Below, piece after piece: positions 10,701 through 22,222 of a DNA stretch of 64,000 nt. The notes under the pieces were generated by a model. It did not search any database and was not told where the DNA came from. It saw only the letters and a program-made list of their open reading frames with translations. The translations under genes were made by a program, and so were the position numbers. Every line of letters starts with the position of its first letter. Positions within the stretch are counted from its first letter, which is position 1. The stretch is from Neodontobutis hainanensis (Eukaryota > Chordata > Actinopteri > Gobiiformes > Odontobutidae): contig JALDNG010000400.1 in NCBI GenBank assembly GCA_024349245.1, positions 96,303-160,302 of the forward strand, given 5' to 3'.

Positions 10701-13429
10701 CACACATTCAATTACATTCACACACATTCACACATATTCACACATGCACACACATTCACACACATTCAAACACATTCACACACATTCACACACATTCACA
10801 CATATTCACACATTCACACACATTCAAACACATTCACACACATTCACACACATTCACACACATTCACACACATTCACACACATTCAAACACATTCAAACA
10901 CATTCACACATATTCACACATGCACACACATTCACACACATTCACACACATTCACACACATTCACACACATTCAAACATATTCACACACATTAACACACA
11001 TTCACACACATTCACACACATTCACACACATTCACACATTTTCACACACATTCACACACATTCACACATTCACACACATTCACACACATTCACACATATT
11101 CACACACATTCACACACATTCACACACATTCACACACATTCACCCCATTCAAACACATTCACACACATTCACACACATTCACCCCATTCAAACACATTCA
11201 CACACATTCACACACATTCACCCCATTCACACACATTCACACACATTCACACACATTCACACACATTCACACATATTCATACACATTCACACACATTCAC
11301 ACACATTCAAACATATTCACACACATTCACACATATTCACACATTCACACACATTCACACACATTCACACACATTCAGACATATTCACACACATTCACAC
11401 ACATTCACACACATTCACACACATTCACCCCATTCACATACATTCACACACATTCACACACATTCACACACATTCACACACATTCACACACATTCAAACA
11501 CATTCACACACATTCACACATATTCACACATTCACACACATTCACACACATTCACACACATTCACACATATTCACACATATTCACACACATTCACACATA
11601 TTCACACACATTCACACATTCACACACATTCACACACATTCACACACATTCACACATATTCACACACATTCACACACATTCACACACATTCACACACATT
11701 CACACACATTCACACATTCACACACATTCACACACATTCACCCCATTCACACACATTCACACACATTCACACACATTCACACACATTCACACACATTCAC
11801 ACACATTCACACATATTCACACATTCACACACATTCACACACATTCACACACATTCACCCCATTCACACACATTCACACACATTCACACACATTCACACA
11901 CATTCACACACATTCACACATATTCACACACATGCACACACATTTAAACACATTCACACACATGCACACACATTCACACACATTCAAACACATTCACACA
12001 CATTCAAACACATTCAAACACATTCACACACATTCACACATATTCACACATGCACACACATTCACACACATTCAAACACATTCACACACATTCACACACA
12101 TTCAAACACATTCAAACACATTCAAACACATTCACACATATTCACACATGCACACACATTCACACACATTCACACACATTCAAACACATTCACACACATT
12201 CACACACATTCACACACATTCACACATATTCACACACATTCAAACACATTCAAACACATTCACACACATTCAAACACATTCACACACATTCAAACACATT
12301 CACACACATTCACACATATTCACACACATTCACACATATTCACACATGCACACACATTCACACACATTCACACACATTCAAACACATTCAAACACATTCA
12401 TACACATTCACACACATTCAAACACATTCACACACATTCACACACATTCACACACATTCAAACACATTCACACACATTCAAACACATTCACACACATTCA
12501 AACACATTCACACACATTCACACACATTCACACACATTCAAACACATTCACACACATTCACACACATTCACACACATTCAAACACATTCACACACATTCA
12601 AACACATTCACACACATTCACACACATTCAAACACATTCACACACATTCAAACACATTCACACACATTCAAACACATTCAAACACATTCACACACATTCA
12701 CACACATTCAAACACATTCACACACATTCACACACATTTACACACATTCAAACACATTCAAACACATTCACACACATTCACACACATTCACCCCATTCAA
12801 ACACATTCACACACATTCAAACACATTCACACACATTAACACACATTCACACACATTCACACACATTCACACACATTCACACACATTCACACACATTCAC
12901 ACACATTCACACACATTCACACACATTCACCCCATTCACACACATTCACACACATTCACACACATTCACACACATTCACACACATTCACACACATTCACA
13001 CACATTCACCCCATTCACACACATTCACACACATTCACACACATTCACACACATTCACACACATTCACCCCATTCACACACATTCACACACATTCACACA
13101 CATTCACACACATTCACACACATTCACACACATTCAAACACATTCACACACATTCACACACATTCACACACATTCAAACACATTCACACACATTCAAACA
13201 CATTCACACACATTCACACACATTTAAACACATTCACACACATTCAAACACATTCAAAAACATTCACACACATTCACACACATTCAAACACATTCACACA
13301 CATTCACACACATTCACACACATTCACACACATTCAAACACATTCACACACATTCACACACATGCACACACATTCACACACATTCAAACACATTCACACA
13401 CTTTCATACACATTCATACACATTCACAC
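7793..13429. repeat. 10-bp satellite array, unit CATTCACACA
   Basis: About 560 tandem units of CATTCACACA. Variant units are interspersed: CATTCAAACA, CATTCACCCC, CATATTCACA, CATGCACACA, CATTAACACA, and 8-base CATTCACA. CATGCACACA recurs with the same neighbours at about 68- or 78-base spacing in places (8308 and 8376; 8931 and 9009), showing higher-order copying. The plus strand has no stop codon in the unit in any frame, giving long histidine/threonine-rich open frames. The minus strand has TGA in almost every unit. Nothing supports translation, and I do not annotate these frames as genes. Confidence 0.97.
8516..8645. other. Unique island inside the satellite
   Basis: About 130 bases of non-repetitive sequence (starting CCATCTTTTGTTTGTTTC) interrupt the array once. 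It includes a T-rich stretch and AGTGCAGTACAGCACTTCAG. The family is not recognised. It could be a small insertion or captured filler DNA. Confidence 0.8.
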
Positions 13430-13631
13430 CTGAGGCAGACAGAGAGGGGGGCTACCATACACACACCGCTCACAGCCTTTTCTGAACACCACCAAACACA
13501 CCTCTACAGTCACACACATTCATACACCAGAGCTGTGGTTAAGTGTCTTGCCCAAGGACACAACAACAGTTGAACCATGGAGAGAGGAACTCAAACTGCC
13601 AACCTTCCGTTAGGACGACCTACCACTGTCC

Positions 13632-14511
13632 TTGTCCCTGTTTTTTTTAATAACTTATTGAATCTCCTTGGTGCATGTGTGTGTAGTATTATCTTTGTAT
13701 TAATATTAGTATTTTATTGATAATTGTATTCCATTGCTATGCATTTTGTAAGAATAATCAGATAATAAACATTTGCAAACGGTTGGGCTTGTGATGTCCA
13801 TTATTAAATTGAGAGATTTGCATGGATTGGTTTTGTATCCAGGCATGTATACCTGGGGTATACATATCACATATCTCGACAATAATGAGAACAGTTATAA
13901 CACACAGTTATTCACAGAAGAAATATCAGAAAACTTCTGCATCCAACAGAGAGACATACCTTTTGGGCGTCACTGATCGTTACAGAAAAGGGGATCCTGG
14001 TAGGAACCCCCTGTCCCCCCAGGCCATAGAGGGATGAAGGATGGAGGTTAGAGGATGATTATGTCAGACCGACGAAGGCAGTGGAAGAGCCTTGACTAAT
14101 TACACTCATCTATTACAGACACAATTAAAATGTGGCTAATTTAGTGGCGCGTTCACAGCAACTGATTTATACCAGTGCTCAATGACACCCAGAGGACGAA
14201 CCCCCGCACACACCCACTATCACGGACGGGACGGGACAGAGACGAGGATGGACCGCTTTAGTTCTGTTAGTCATGTTGATTTTTGCAGAAGAATGTGTTA
14301 GCAGAGTTAAGGGAAGTGGGGTTCTATGAAACCCAACAAAGTGACTTTAAAGGTTAAAGGTTGCAATTAATGCAATGAATGAGATTACAAATATGTGCAT
14401 TTTGAGCAAGTCAGATTAGTGGATGAAAAGTGATTATATTCTATCATATCTTCTTGTTTGAGGATGACATTGGGGGCATTTTGTTAAAAAATACATACTG
14501 TACTGAATATG
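13632..14511. other. Unassigned; possible conserved stretch at 14030-14230
   Basis: Mostly AT-rich. The part near 14030-14230 is more balanced and contains TAATTAC and CAATTAAAA homeobox-like cores. No gene or repeat was recognised. Confidence 0.3.
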
Positions 14512-14785
14512 CTAAATGGTAAATGGCATGCATTTATATAGCGCTTTCCTGCACCCTTCTTGGGCACCCAAAGTGCTTTACATTGTGCTTCCACTCACCC
14601 CATTCACACACATCCACTCCTGGGGCAGACAGAGAGGGGGGCTGCCACACAAACAGCACTCAACCTTCTCCTACCACCACCAAACACACCTCTACAGTCA
14701 CACATTCATACACCAGTGCTACGAACACTGGGAGCAAGGTGGGTTAAGTGTCTTGCCCAAGGACACAACAACAATTTGAACAGGG
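14512..14785 (-). mobile_element. SINE, compact relative of the satellite-bearing copy
   Basis: Minus-oriented copy beginning with the tail AAATGGTAAATGGCATGC and ATTTATATAGCGCTTTCC. The CACCCCATTCACACACATCC link, GCAGACAGAGAGGGGGGCTG and AGTGTCTTGCCCAAGGACAC follow. The tRNA head is largely lost. It matches the copy at 61932-62276 closely across the body and shows what the locus at 7.7-13.6 kb looked like before expansion. Confidence 0.85.
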
Positions 14786-15795
14786 CAGAGCGGGACACAT
14801 CAACATCACAAGTGTGAACAAACCCTTAGTTCCATAATTTGGCCCAGAGAGGACAAACTGAGCACACCTTGAGAAGAAGCACACTTGTCTTTCTTTCTTT
14901 CATCCATGCAGGTGTGAGACATAGTTTAACAAAGTCTGATTTTGAATTTTGACCTATTTCCACCAGATTTGTTTATATTACACACAAATTAAAACACATA
15001 TTAAACAAAATGAATTCAGTAGTTCGGATGTTTTTATTAATTTGTTCCTCCTACCCAGTGCTTAATTTGTGGGGAACAAGGGGGAATATCTTCCCCTACA
15101 TCCTAAATCGGGACCGGGACCTATTTTGCTGGACCCAGCACCTCATTTTTTTTTCAGGAGAAGTTTCTTAAAGTAAAGTTAATGTTGCTTGTTTTTGAAC
15201 ATTTTTGAACATTTATAACTTTGTAGAAATCCTGTAGAAACTGCCCATTAATTTGTTAAAATGGCATCAATAAGATAGGCTTGGCTTTAGTGAAAATAAG
15301 TTTTAAAGGGAGAGGGTTCAGACCCAATAATAAAGTGAAACGCATGTGACTGGATAAGGGCTTGTGAAGTGGAACCATCAATGGGTTTTATGTCCAGGTT
15401 TAGCAATGTCCCAATATAACATTTTGTCAGGCTAAGCACAAGAACTTAAGACCAATAATAGCAATAAATCTTGAAATGTAAGAGGTTACAAAACGAAAGA
15501 AATGACTGTGATGCCACTTTGGTGAGTAGCATTGTGAATTTCATGTAAACATAATCTTATTTATTACCATTTACACAAATCTGTCTTTTTGGGTGAACGT
15601 AACAAAACACATATTTTTAAATGTGATCCAATTTTGTTTATGTAAAAATAATTTCCATGAAACAATAATCCTACTCCCCACTTTTGAACATGTGTTTTAA
15701 TACTGCATGTCTTGTGTTTGTTAACCAGACGCACATTTTTTTGTGAGTCACACGTGTGTTCATGTGTGTCATGTGTATAATGTGTATCAGTTTAC
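14786..15795. other. Unassigned AT-rich sequence
   Basis: No recognised coding or repeat content. Confidence 0.4.
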
Positions 15796-15831
15796 AGCCC
15801 CCCCCCCCCACACACCCACCCCCCCCCACCT
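15796..15831. repeat. C-rich tract, G-quadruplex candidate on minus strand
   Basis: Runs of 13 and 9 C separated by ACACACCCA, ending in CCACC. The complementary strand has several G-tracts of three or more with short loops, enough to satisfy the simple quadruplex pattern. Confidence 0.75.
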
Positions 15832-17160
15832 TACAGACACAAGAGAAAGAGGAGTTCCAGGGAGCACTATGTCAGCTCTTTCCCTGCTTTTACATTGGGC
15901 TGTCAGAGAGTCCCACCCCCTGTGGCGATAGAACGGCCTCTCTGCATTAGCCCCGCCTACACATTTATTAATTAAAAATGTACTACTGACAGGAGCCTTG
16001 CCCACTAGAATCCATCCACCAATAAAACAGGGACTCTCCTCTAATAAAAACACTTCTCTGCCCAGTCTCTTTCTCTCCTCATCTCTCCCTCGACCCGCCC
16101 ACTAGATCCTCCCCCTTTCTTTCTTTTCTCCATCTTTCTCCACAGTGGCCTCAGGTGAAGCTGCGTTTTTTCAAATTTCTGCAGATGATTGATGTTTCTT
16201 GTTCCCCCAATGGAGAAAAGGAAATAATATCAACCCGCTTTTAACATTTACTGATCATCTTATGGATGTGTGCAGTTAATGCCTTGTGTAACAAAGCTTC
16301 TGTTAGGTAATGTGACCTCACATTACTCATGTGGTTTTATTTGTTATTTGTTTGAGTACAAATTGTAGATATACCTAGAAAATTGAGCAACTTACAGTCA
16401 AAGGAGATGAAGTAAAACAAAACAAAACAAAAAACAACAACAACAGAAAAAAATACAATAAATATATCAAATAGAATAAAAAAACAGAAAATGCAGAATT
16501 GCTTGCCTGCTGTACTGTATATTGCACATTCCACAGTAAAATCTTATGATCCGAGGAAAAGGTGTTTATGACATCAAATGAGTTATGTAAGGAAATTCTA
16601 AAAACATGTTTTGTAAACTAGGTTTTGTGTCTGTGCCTAAATAATGATTGCTCTTAAGCACAGCACCTTGGTCCTTTTTGTGCTTAGTTGTATGAAAGAC
16701 TTGAATTAGACTTGATTAGATTGAAGACTTATCTTTAGTGGTCTTGCAGTGTTTTGATTCACTTTGTGTTTGATGAACAGTGGTTCACCTCCTGCCTTTG
16801 GTTTATTGTTTGGTCAGCTTTTCATTCTTACCTCATTTGAACCATACCAGGCCTCACTGGTGGCCTGAGACCAAGGGTTAAGTTAACCCTAAGGCCTGTG
16901 CTTCCAAGGAGCTGTGGCGGGAGAGCGCTGTCTGCCATGTAAACAGTGATGACAGTTTTGATTTGAGGTACAAGTTGTATTTGAAGAAAACTTTCCAAAC
17001 TTAGATGCATTGACATTAAGAATAAAGCCTGCTGAGTGGAGGACGTTGATGATGAAGGTATAGCCATATGTTGGTGCAATAAACAGCAGAGAAAGATAGT
17101 TTGTGGTTCATCTCCATCTGTTTGAACATTAAATTCAGAGGCTGCAGTTTCCTGCATTTT
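15832..17160. other. Unassigned sequence
   Basis: The part from 15840 to 16160 is pyrimidine-rich and moderately GC; the rest is AT-rich with (AAAAC)n-like text near 16410-16440. No gene was recognised. The minus-strand frame at 16828-17157 has no family resemblance. Confidence 0.35.
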
Positions 17161-17164
17161 AGGG

Positions 17165-17352
17165 AGTTACTCTAGTTGCTCATCCTTCAACTGGAATGTT
17201 GGCGGTTTGATTCCCACTCTCCCCACAGTTCATAATACTGTTGTTGCCACTGGAGGCAAGACACTTGCCTCCAGTGGCTGTAACACTGGTAATTAGAAGC
17301 TCAATGTAAGTCGCTTTGGATAAAAGCGTCAGCTAAATGAATAAATGTACTC
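17165..17352 (+). mobile_element. tRNA-derived SINE with internal hairpin
   Basis: The head is decayed but the B box is visible (GGTTTGATTCC at 17204-17214), followed by CACTCTCCCCACAGTTCAT. The tail is GTAAGTCGCTTTGGATAAAA plus GCGTCAGCTAAATGAATAAA, as in the copy at 6224-6432. In the body, TGTCCTTGGG is replaced by sequence that makes a perfect 15-bp hairpin (17246-17260 with 17264-17278). Confidence 0.8.
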
Positions 17353-17374
17353 TGTATTTATTCACTTTTTTTTT

Positions 17375-17590
17375 CACAAAGGAATAATCCATAGAAATGA
17401 ATCATCTCATTTTCGAGGGGGTCCTCGTTCACTAGGGACACTTTAGAGTTGCCAATTAATCTATCCATACATGTGTTTGGACGGTGGGAGGAAGCCGGAG
17501 TACCAGGAGAGGACCCACGGTAACTCATGGAGAACATGCAGACTCCTCACAGAAAGACCGGAGTCGGCCAAGAATGTTTGAGACCATTCT
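17375..17590. mobile_element. L2-like or SINE 3'-region fragment
   Basis: Contains TTTAGAGTTGCCAATTAATC, TGTTTGGACGGTGGGAGGA, GGAGAACATGCAGACTCC and a decayed end. This string is widespread in fish genomes and, as I recall it, belongs to L2-type LINE tails or SINEs that share them. The exact family is uncertain. Confidence 0.55.
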
Positions 17591-18371
17591 GCCACGTGCA
17601 CAATACACAATACAGGATATATTTGCCAAGTCCTGCTCCTGTTTAAAGCAGTGTAGCCTGAGAATGGACTGTTTGCCATAATCATAAGAGCAAGATATTT
17701 GCTCTTTTGTGTTTTACCTGCCTGAGTAAGGCTTGGCTATCATGCAGTCATCAGACTCCAGTGTTGAGCTGAGACCATGAACGACACTTATGGTACCAAA
17801 GGTCAGGGGAAAAAGAGTAATGTACCCCATCCTTTTTTTTTACTTCAGACACATCCCTCCTGTTAATACAAAAGGTCTGCAGAGTCCCACAGCTGATCCT
17901 GGTGGAGCATTTGCTTTCTAAAGATTTGTATTCCCTCTTCTCTTGAGGGAAACAAACACACTGTTCAATGGAAAAGATAAACCAATAATGCTCACTCCTG
18001 GTCTTTCACGTGGTGCCCTCAGGTGACGCAGCGCTGTAAGGGTTAAGTGGGCCGTGTGCTGGATCTCTGTAGAGGTGACAGATGCTTCCTATTCCACCCA
18101 GCTCCACGGGGATCTGCAGAGCGACGGCAGCATACCAATGACACACACACACACACTGGCAGAGGTATGCAAATGTGAGCGTACAAACTCAAAAACATGG
18201 TACATGCTGCACATGCTGTTGTGTATGAAGAATATCCTTTTATGAGCAAGTGAACAAATATGTAACCTCTGTGACCTTTAGGAAGAAACAGGGAGGATTA
18301 TCTTTGTGTTACAGATAGATGCATGTTGAACAACCTCGGTTCAACATTAGCATTTTAAAGAAATTTTAATA
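17591..18371. other. Unassigned; possible conserved stretch near 18010-18130
   Basis: The part at 18010-18130 is GC-richer and repeat-free. A short (CA)n lies at about 18139-18156. Nothing else was recognised. Confidence 0.3.
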
Positions 18372-18425
18372 ATTCATTCATTCATTTTCTACCGCTTTGT
18401 CCCGTTAGGGGTCGCAGGTGTCAAT
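18372..18425 (-). mobile_element. LINE 3'-tail fragment
   Basis: TTCATTCATTCATTTTCTAC and CGCTTTGTCCCGTTAGGGGT are the reverse complement of a common fish LINE 3' end: '...gggtcgc...gcggtagaaaatgaatgaatg'. Only the tail remains. Confidence 0.55.
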
Positions 18426-18795
18426 TATAATAATAAATATAGTAAATATAGTTAATTACCATGCACTCTATAAAAGATAAATTTTAACATGCTGACGTGA
18501 GTTTACAGAGAATATGACATGGTCAAAACATGTTGCATACAGATTTTATAGAAGTTAATTTAATCATAATTACTATAATGGTATTTATTTGTTAACATCT
18601 CAGTCCTCTGTTATTGCCCTGCTTTTACCAACCCTAATATATATTATTTTTATCACTTTACTATTATTTTTGTGCACTATTGTAAATAATGTTGACCTAA
18701 AAAGTGGAGTAGGTTAAGCAAATCAGCAAACCAAATCTCCCATCTACCTGAAATAGTTTTGTTAGGGCAGTGGCCATGTTGGTGGCTCTATGCCA
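18426..18795. other. Unassigned AT-rich sequence
   Basis: Nothing recognised. Confidence 0.4.
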
Positions 18796-19138
18796 CTTAA
18801 AGTAACACTGCTTAACTTTTATCTAGTAGCATCATGTAATTTTAAATTCCCAAAATATACATTCTGGTATTGATTTAATGGTTCTTAGACACAATTGGTT
18901 GAATCAAATTTATTTTACTGACACAGCACTCTCAGATGGACAGAAAACTCTGATGTATAATTCCATGCCACCAGGACGCTGAGACCTCTCCTGAGTCGAC
19001 GTTCTTAGCAGCTCAAACACAGGGAGCAGAAATGGACCAATACACTGGACCCTAGCAGAGTTTGTTTTTGTACAGAATGCACTAAAATGACCCTACAGTT
19101 TCAGAAGACATGTTAAAAGTTACATAGTGTCACTTTAG
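18796..19138. mobile_element. Small non-autonomous DNA transposon (inverted repeats)
   Basis: The left end CTTAAAGTAACACTGCTTAA is mirrored at the right by AAAAGTTACATAGTGTCACTT. The imperfect terminal inverted repeats are roughly 25 bp and enclose about 340 bp without coding capacity. The ends resemble those of the larger composite at 58031-61192 (AAAGGAACTATATGTAA). Confidence 0.65.
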
Positions 19139-19829
19139 GTTTTATTCATTTTCTGCTTTTCTTTTATATAAAAAGAAAATTAAAAATGAATTCCATCAAA
19201 CCAAAGTTGAGAGCTGACCTTAAAATGTCCTGCTCTGAACAAGATGCATGAATACATTCCTATTATCAGTATAAAATTACTATACAAACACATAGTAACA
19301 GTAGACCGAATAACACTTTCTCTGTGTTGGTGGTGGCCATTAGTTCCTAATTGACATTAGTGTCGAGCAATGGGGAACTCTGTTTTCAGCAGTGAACATT
19401 CTCATTTATTAAAATCCTCAATAATAACAATAATAAAAGAATGCTGAAAACAGTGGTATTTTATGTAAATTAGCACATTGCATCAGCCCAACCTGACAAG
19501 ATCTTGACATGTAAAATGTTATGGCGAGCATTAAAGGAACTATAGTTAAGGTATCTGGTGAGTTTAGTGTCAAAACAACCATTGAACATACATAATAATG
19601 ATTTTGAGGCCAGTTTTTTTAATGGTTAAAACTTATATAGAGTCGCTCTAAAACATCCTAACCCAGCTTCACAAAAAAAAAAAAAAAAAAAATCCTAAAG
19701 AATTGATTCTTGTAGCAGCGTTGCAGAAACCAGCGTGCATGGCTTCCCTGGTGACGTGATCCTTTTGTCTGAGCAGCTAGACGGGGCCAGAGCACACCCA
19801 TGAACAGGCCCCCAGTCCGACATATGGCA
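19139..19829. other. Unassigned; poly-A run at 19672-19691
   Basis: AT-rich. An A-run of about 20 lies near 19672. AAAGGAACTATAGTTAA at about 19530 recalls the terminal sequence of the element at 58031, but no partner end was found. Confidence 0.4.
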
Positions 19830-20420
19830 CAAACACATTTACGCACACATACACACAAGTGCGCCGCATGGCAAAGTGACAGCTGTCGTCATGATGGAGC
19901 ACTCAGAGAAAGGGAAGTGAAGGCTTTGCTGCCGCGCAACATGGTGTCGCGAAGACCCGCTATTCATTTTCAGCTTAATATGTTCCAGACCATTGCAAAA
20001 ACATTGCAGCATATAATGTAAGCAATTTCTTATGCGCACAGCAGCTTTCTCTCTGAAGCGCCACGCAAAATGAAGAGAGCAGATTTAGCTGACGGTTGAG
20101 TGACTCCCGAAATAACAGCCAGCCTCGGAGTGACTTTGTGCAGAAGCATGTGGGCCTGTTTGCATTCTCAGGGCACGCAGAGTGTGTTAATTAATCTGAT
20201 GTCTTTGTTATGCTTCTGTGCACTTTCCGTCTCCATCAGAGCAGCACGTGATGGAGGTGTTTACCAAAGCAGCGCTGGATGGATGTCTTCACCACCTCAT
20301 GAGGAAATATATTTGGATTCGTATGCATTCTGGAAAAAGTTGCATTTTCCTAGACAGACATTGAGTTGTTAATTGGCGAATAAAGGTCACCCCACTCTTG
20401 ACAATCGTGGAGCTGGGCCT
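19830..20420. promoter_or_regulatory. Candidate conserved non-coding sequence
   Basis: A repeat-free, GC-balanced stretch with GTTAATTAATC, TTGTTAATTGGCG, an E-box (CAGCACGTGATG) and CAGCTGTCGTCATGATGG. Part of it (20228-20310) is echoed at 22030-22095. No protein-like frame was recognised. The regulatory role is inferred. Confidence 0.3.
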
Positions 20421-21594
20421 TTCTGAAGCCTCTGTCTGATGTTTTGCTTTTCAGCTACAACATACAATTATGTTACACTGTGTAAGCTCAAGTAGACTAT
20501 GGCCAACAACAAGCAGGCCTTCATGAAAACCAAAGAGGAATGAGTCTGGTCCTGTTAGTTTTGAGGTAGGTCATTACAGTGGATGTTTACATTGCTGTCG
20601 CAGTAGTTATGATATAATACTACAGTTATTTATAGCATTATGCCTTTTTCCTGGACATGCACCACGAAGGCTGCTGTCGGGCTGATGACCATCGGCACTG
20701 CTCACTAACAGCATGATTTTGTTGACATCCCTGCAGAAGACAAAGAGCATGTGGACTGACAGGGATATAACTGTTTTGTTGTGGCAGGTCTGTCTCTGCT
20801 GTGTCCAGCCTTTGTCTGTGGAGAATGTGCAGAAGGTGATTCATTCCAAAAATGTCCCAAAACCAGTGGCTCACACTGGAGAGAGCTTTTATTATAGGCA
20901 GAGACGGCTGGTATCAATGGGGTAAGCCCCTCCTCTAGTATCATAAAATAATAATTTAGTTTTAGCATTATCTGCTGCAAGACAGGGTCAGAAAGGTTGA
21001 CGGTAAGAGCTCCACTTCAAATCATAAAGCCTGATATTTTTGCCGCCTTTAGGTTGTATAAAACAGTCGCAGAATCCAGTGAAGTAGTCATTTCTGACAT
21101 TTGTATTGCTATAACTTAACATCCATGCATGTGGCGATGCTACTGTAGTGTGTAGCCCAAGAATTTATCATCATCAACCCATCTTCACCACCAGCCGCCA
21201 CTGATTATAGACAAAAGTGTGTAAGGTTTTATTGTTATTCTGCTAATTTGAAGAGAATAAAGACAAAACAATACTAAGACGTCATTCTCTTAACGTATGT
21301 AAGTGGAGGTCGCTCACATCAATTAAATTATTAGTGTAAGTGCAAGATATTCTCCATTTACAATAATGTTGCCAAAGGTAGGTTCTCTATTTTATTGTTT
21401 TTTCTGACAGTCAGTGCTTCAAATGCAGTGGCATCCTAATATGTTTTTGAGATTTATGAAATTAAATGTGTAACAATGGGTACATTACAATCTCAACAGC
21501 TTCCATTTTGATGTTATAAAAGAAAGTACATGTAGAAAAATAGAATATGGATAAGTCTTTTTTTGTTAATGTTATTATTTTATTTCTTATTTAC
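20421..21594. other. Unassigned sequence
   Basis: No recognised genes or repeats. Frames on both strands near 20640-20980 overlap and have no known similarity. Confidence 0.35.
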
Positions 21595-21825
21595 CAAGGA
21601 AAGTCCCACTGAGATTACAAATCTCTTTTGCAGGGGAGTCCTGGCCCCATGGGGAGGTGGTGGTGGGGGGGGCTAATGTACATGTCTTTAGTGGTAGGGG
21701 AAACCAGAGCACCTGGAGAAGTCCTACACAGACACAGGGCGAACATGCAAACTCCACACAGAACAGGGATCAAAGCCAGGACCTTGTTGCTGTGAGGCTC
21801 CTCCCTGTGCCACAGTGCCACTGTT
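21595..21825. mobile_element. L2-like or SINE 3'-region fragment
   Basis: Same class as 17375-17590. It shows ACACAGGGCGAACATGCAAA, CTCCACACAGAACAGGGATC and ACCTTGTTGCTGTGAGGC, ending at CTGTGCCACAGTGCC. It is decayed and includes a short G-run near 21660. Confidence 0.55.
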
Positions 21826-22187
21826 TATACACAATCTGTTACTGCCTAACCAAGCAGATAGATACAAGAGCTGTCATTTTTGATCTGTTCAAAAGTGACT
21901 GAGGATGAATACGTGCTTATTTACCATCAGGCCTTATGTAAACACACTAATGTCACACTCACCATCTTATAGTGTCTGAATACTGAATACTGTACATTAT
22001 TAAGTAATGGACATTATGCCTCTTCACTCTCCATCAGAGCATCAAATGACAAAAGTGTTTATCAACGCAGCCACAACCATCTCACACGTAAATATATATT
22101 AATGTCAGCACACATTTGCAATACAAGAGGGCAAAGTCCTGCTTCTCTTTGAAAACAAACCATTAGTTCAGTGCCGTATGATGTACC
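21826..22187. other. Unassigned; holds the second copy of a duplicated motif
   Basis: CTCCATCAGAGCATCAAATG and GTGTTTATCAACGCAGCC at about 22030-22075 echo the sequence near 20230. Nothing else was recognised. Confidence 0.35.
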
Positions 22188-22222
22188 CTCACACACACGC
22201 ACACACACACACACACACACAC
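22188..22222. repeat. (CA)n microsatellite
   Basis: About 16 CA units with one G interruption (CACGCACA). Confidence 0.9.

Larger units (their letters stand above)
7715..13631 (-). mobile_element. SINE expanded internally by a 5.6-kb satellite
   Basis: The outer parts are one minus-oriented SINE. The tail side is at 7715-7792 (TAAAAATTTACATAGTGC, CACCAAAGCACTTTGCATGA). The body and decayed tRNA head are at 13430-13631 (GAGGCAGACAGAGAGGGGGG, AGTGTCTTGCCCAAGGACAC). Compact relatives at 14512-14785 and 61932-62276 have only about 20 bases between these parts, CACCCCATTCACACACATCC. Here that stretch is replaced by more than 5 kb of tandem repeat. So the satellite arose inside the SINE rather than the SINE landing beside a satellite. 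Confidence 0.85.

Noticed and set aside
7793..13429. CRISPR-like array
   Set aside because: The repeats are head-to-tail 10-mers without unique spacers, in eukaryotic DNA, inside a SINE.
7782..13573. Very long plus-strand open frames (up to 827 codons) in the satellite
   Set aside because: They follow from a 10-base unit without stops in any plus frame. All three frames are open at once, the peptide is a monotonous His/Thr repeat, and no start context or gene structure supports translation.
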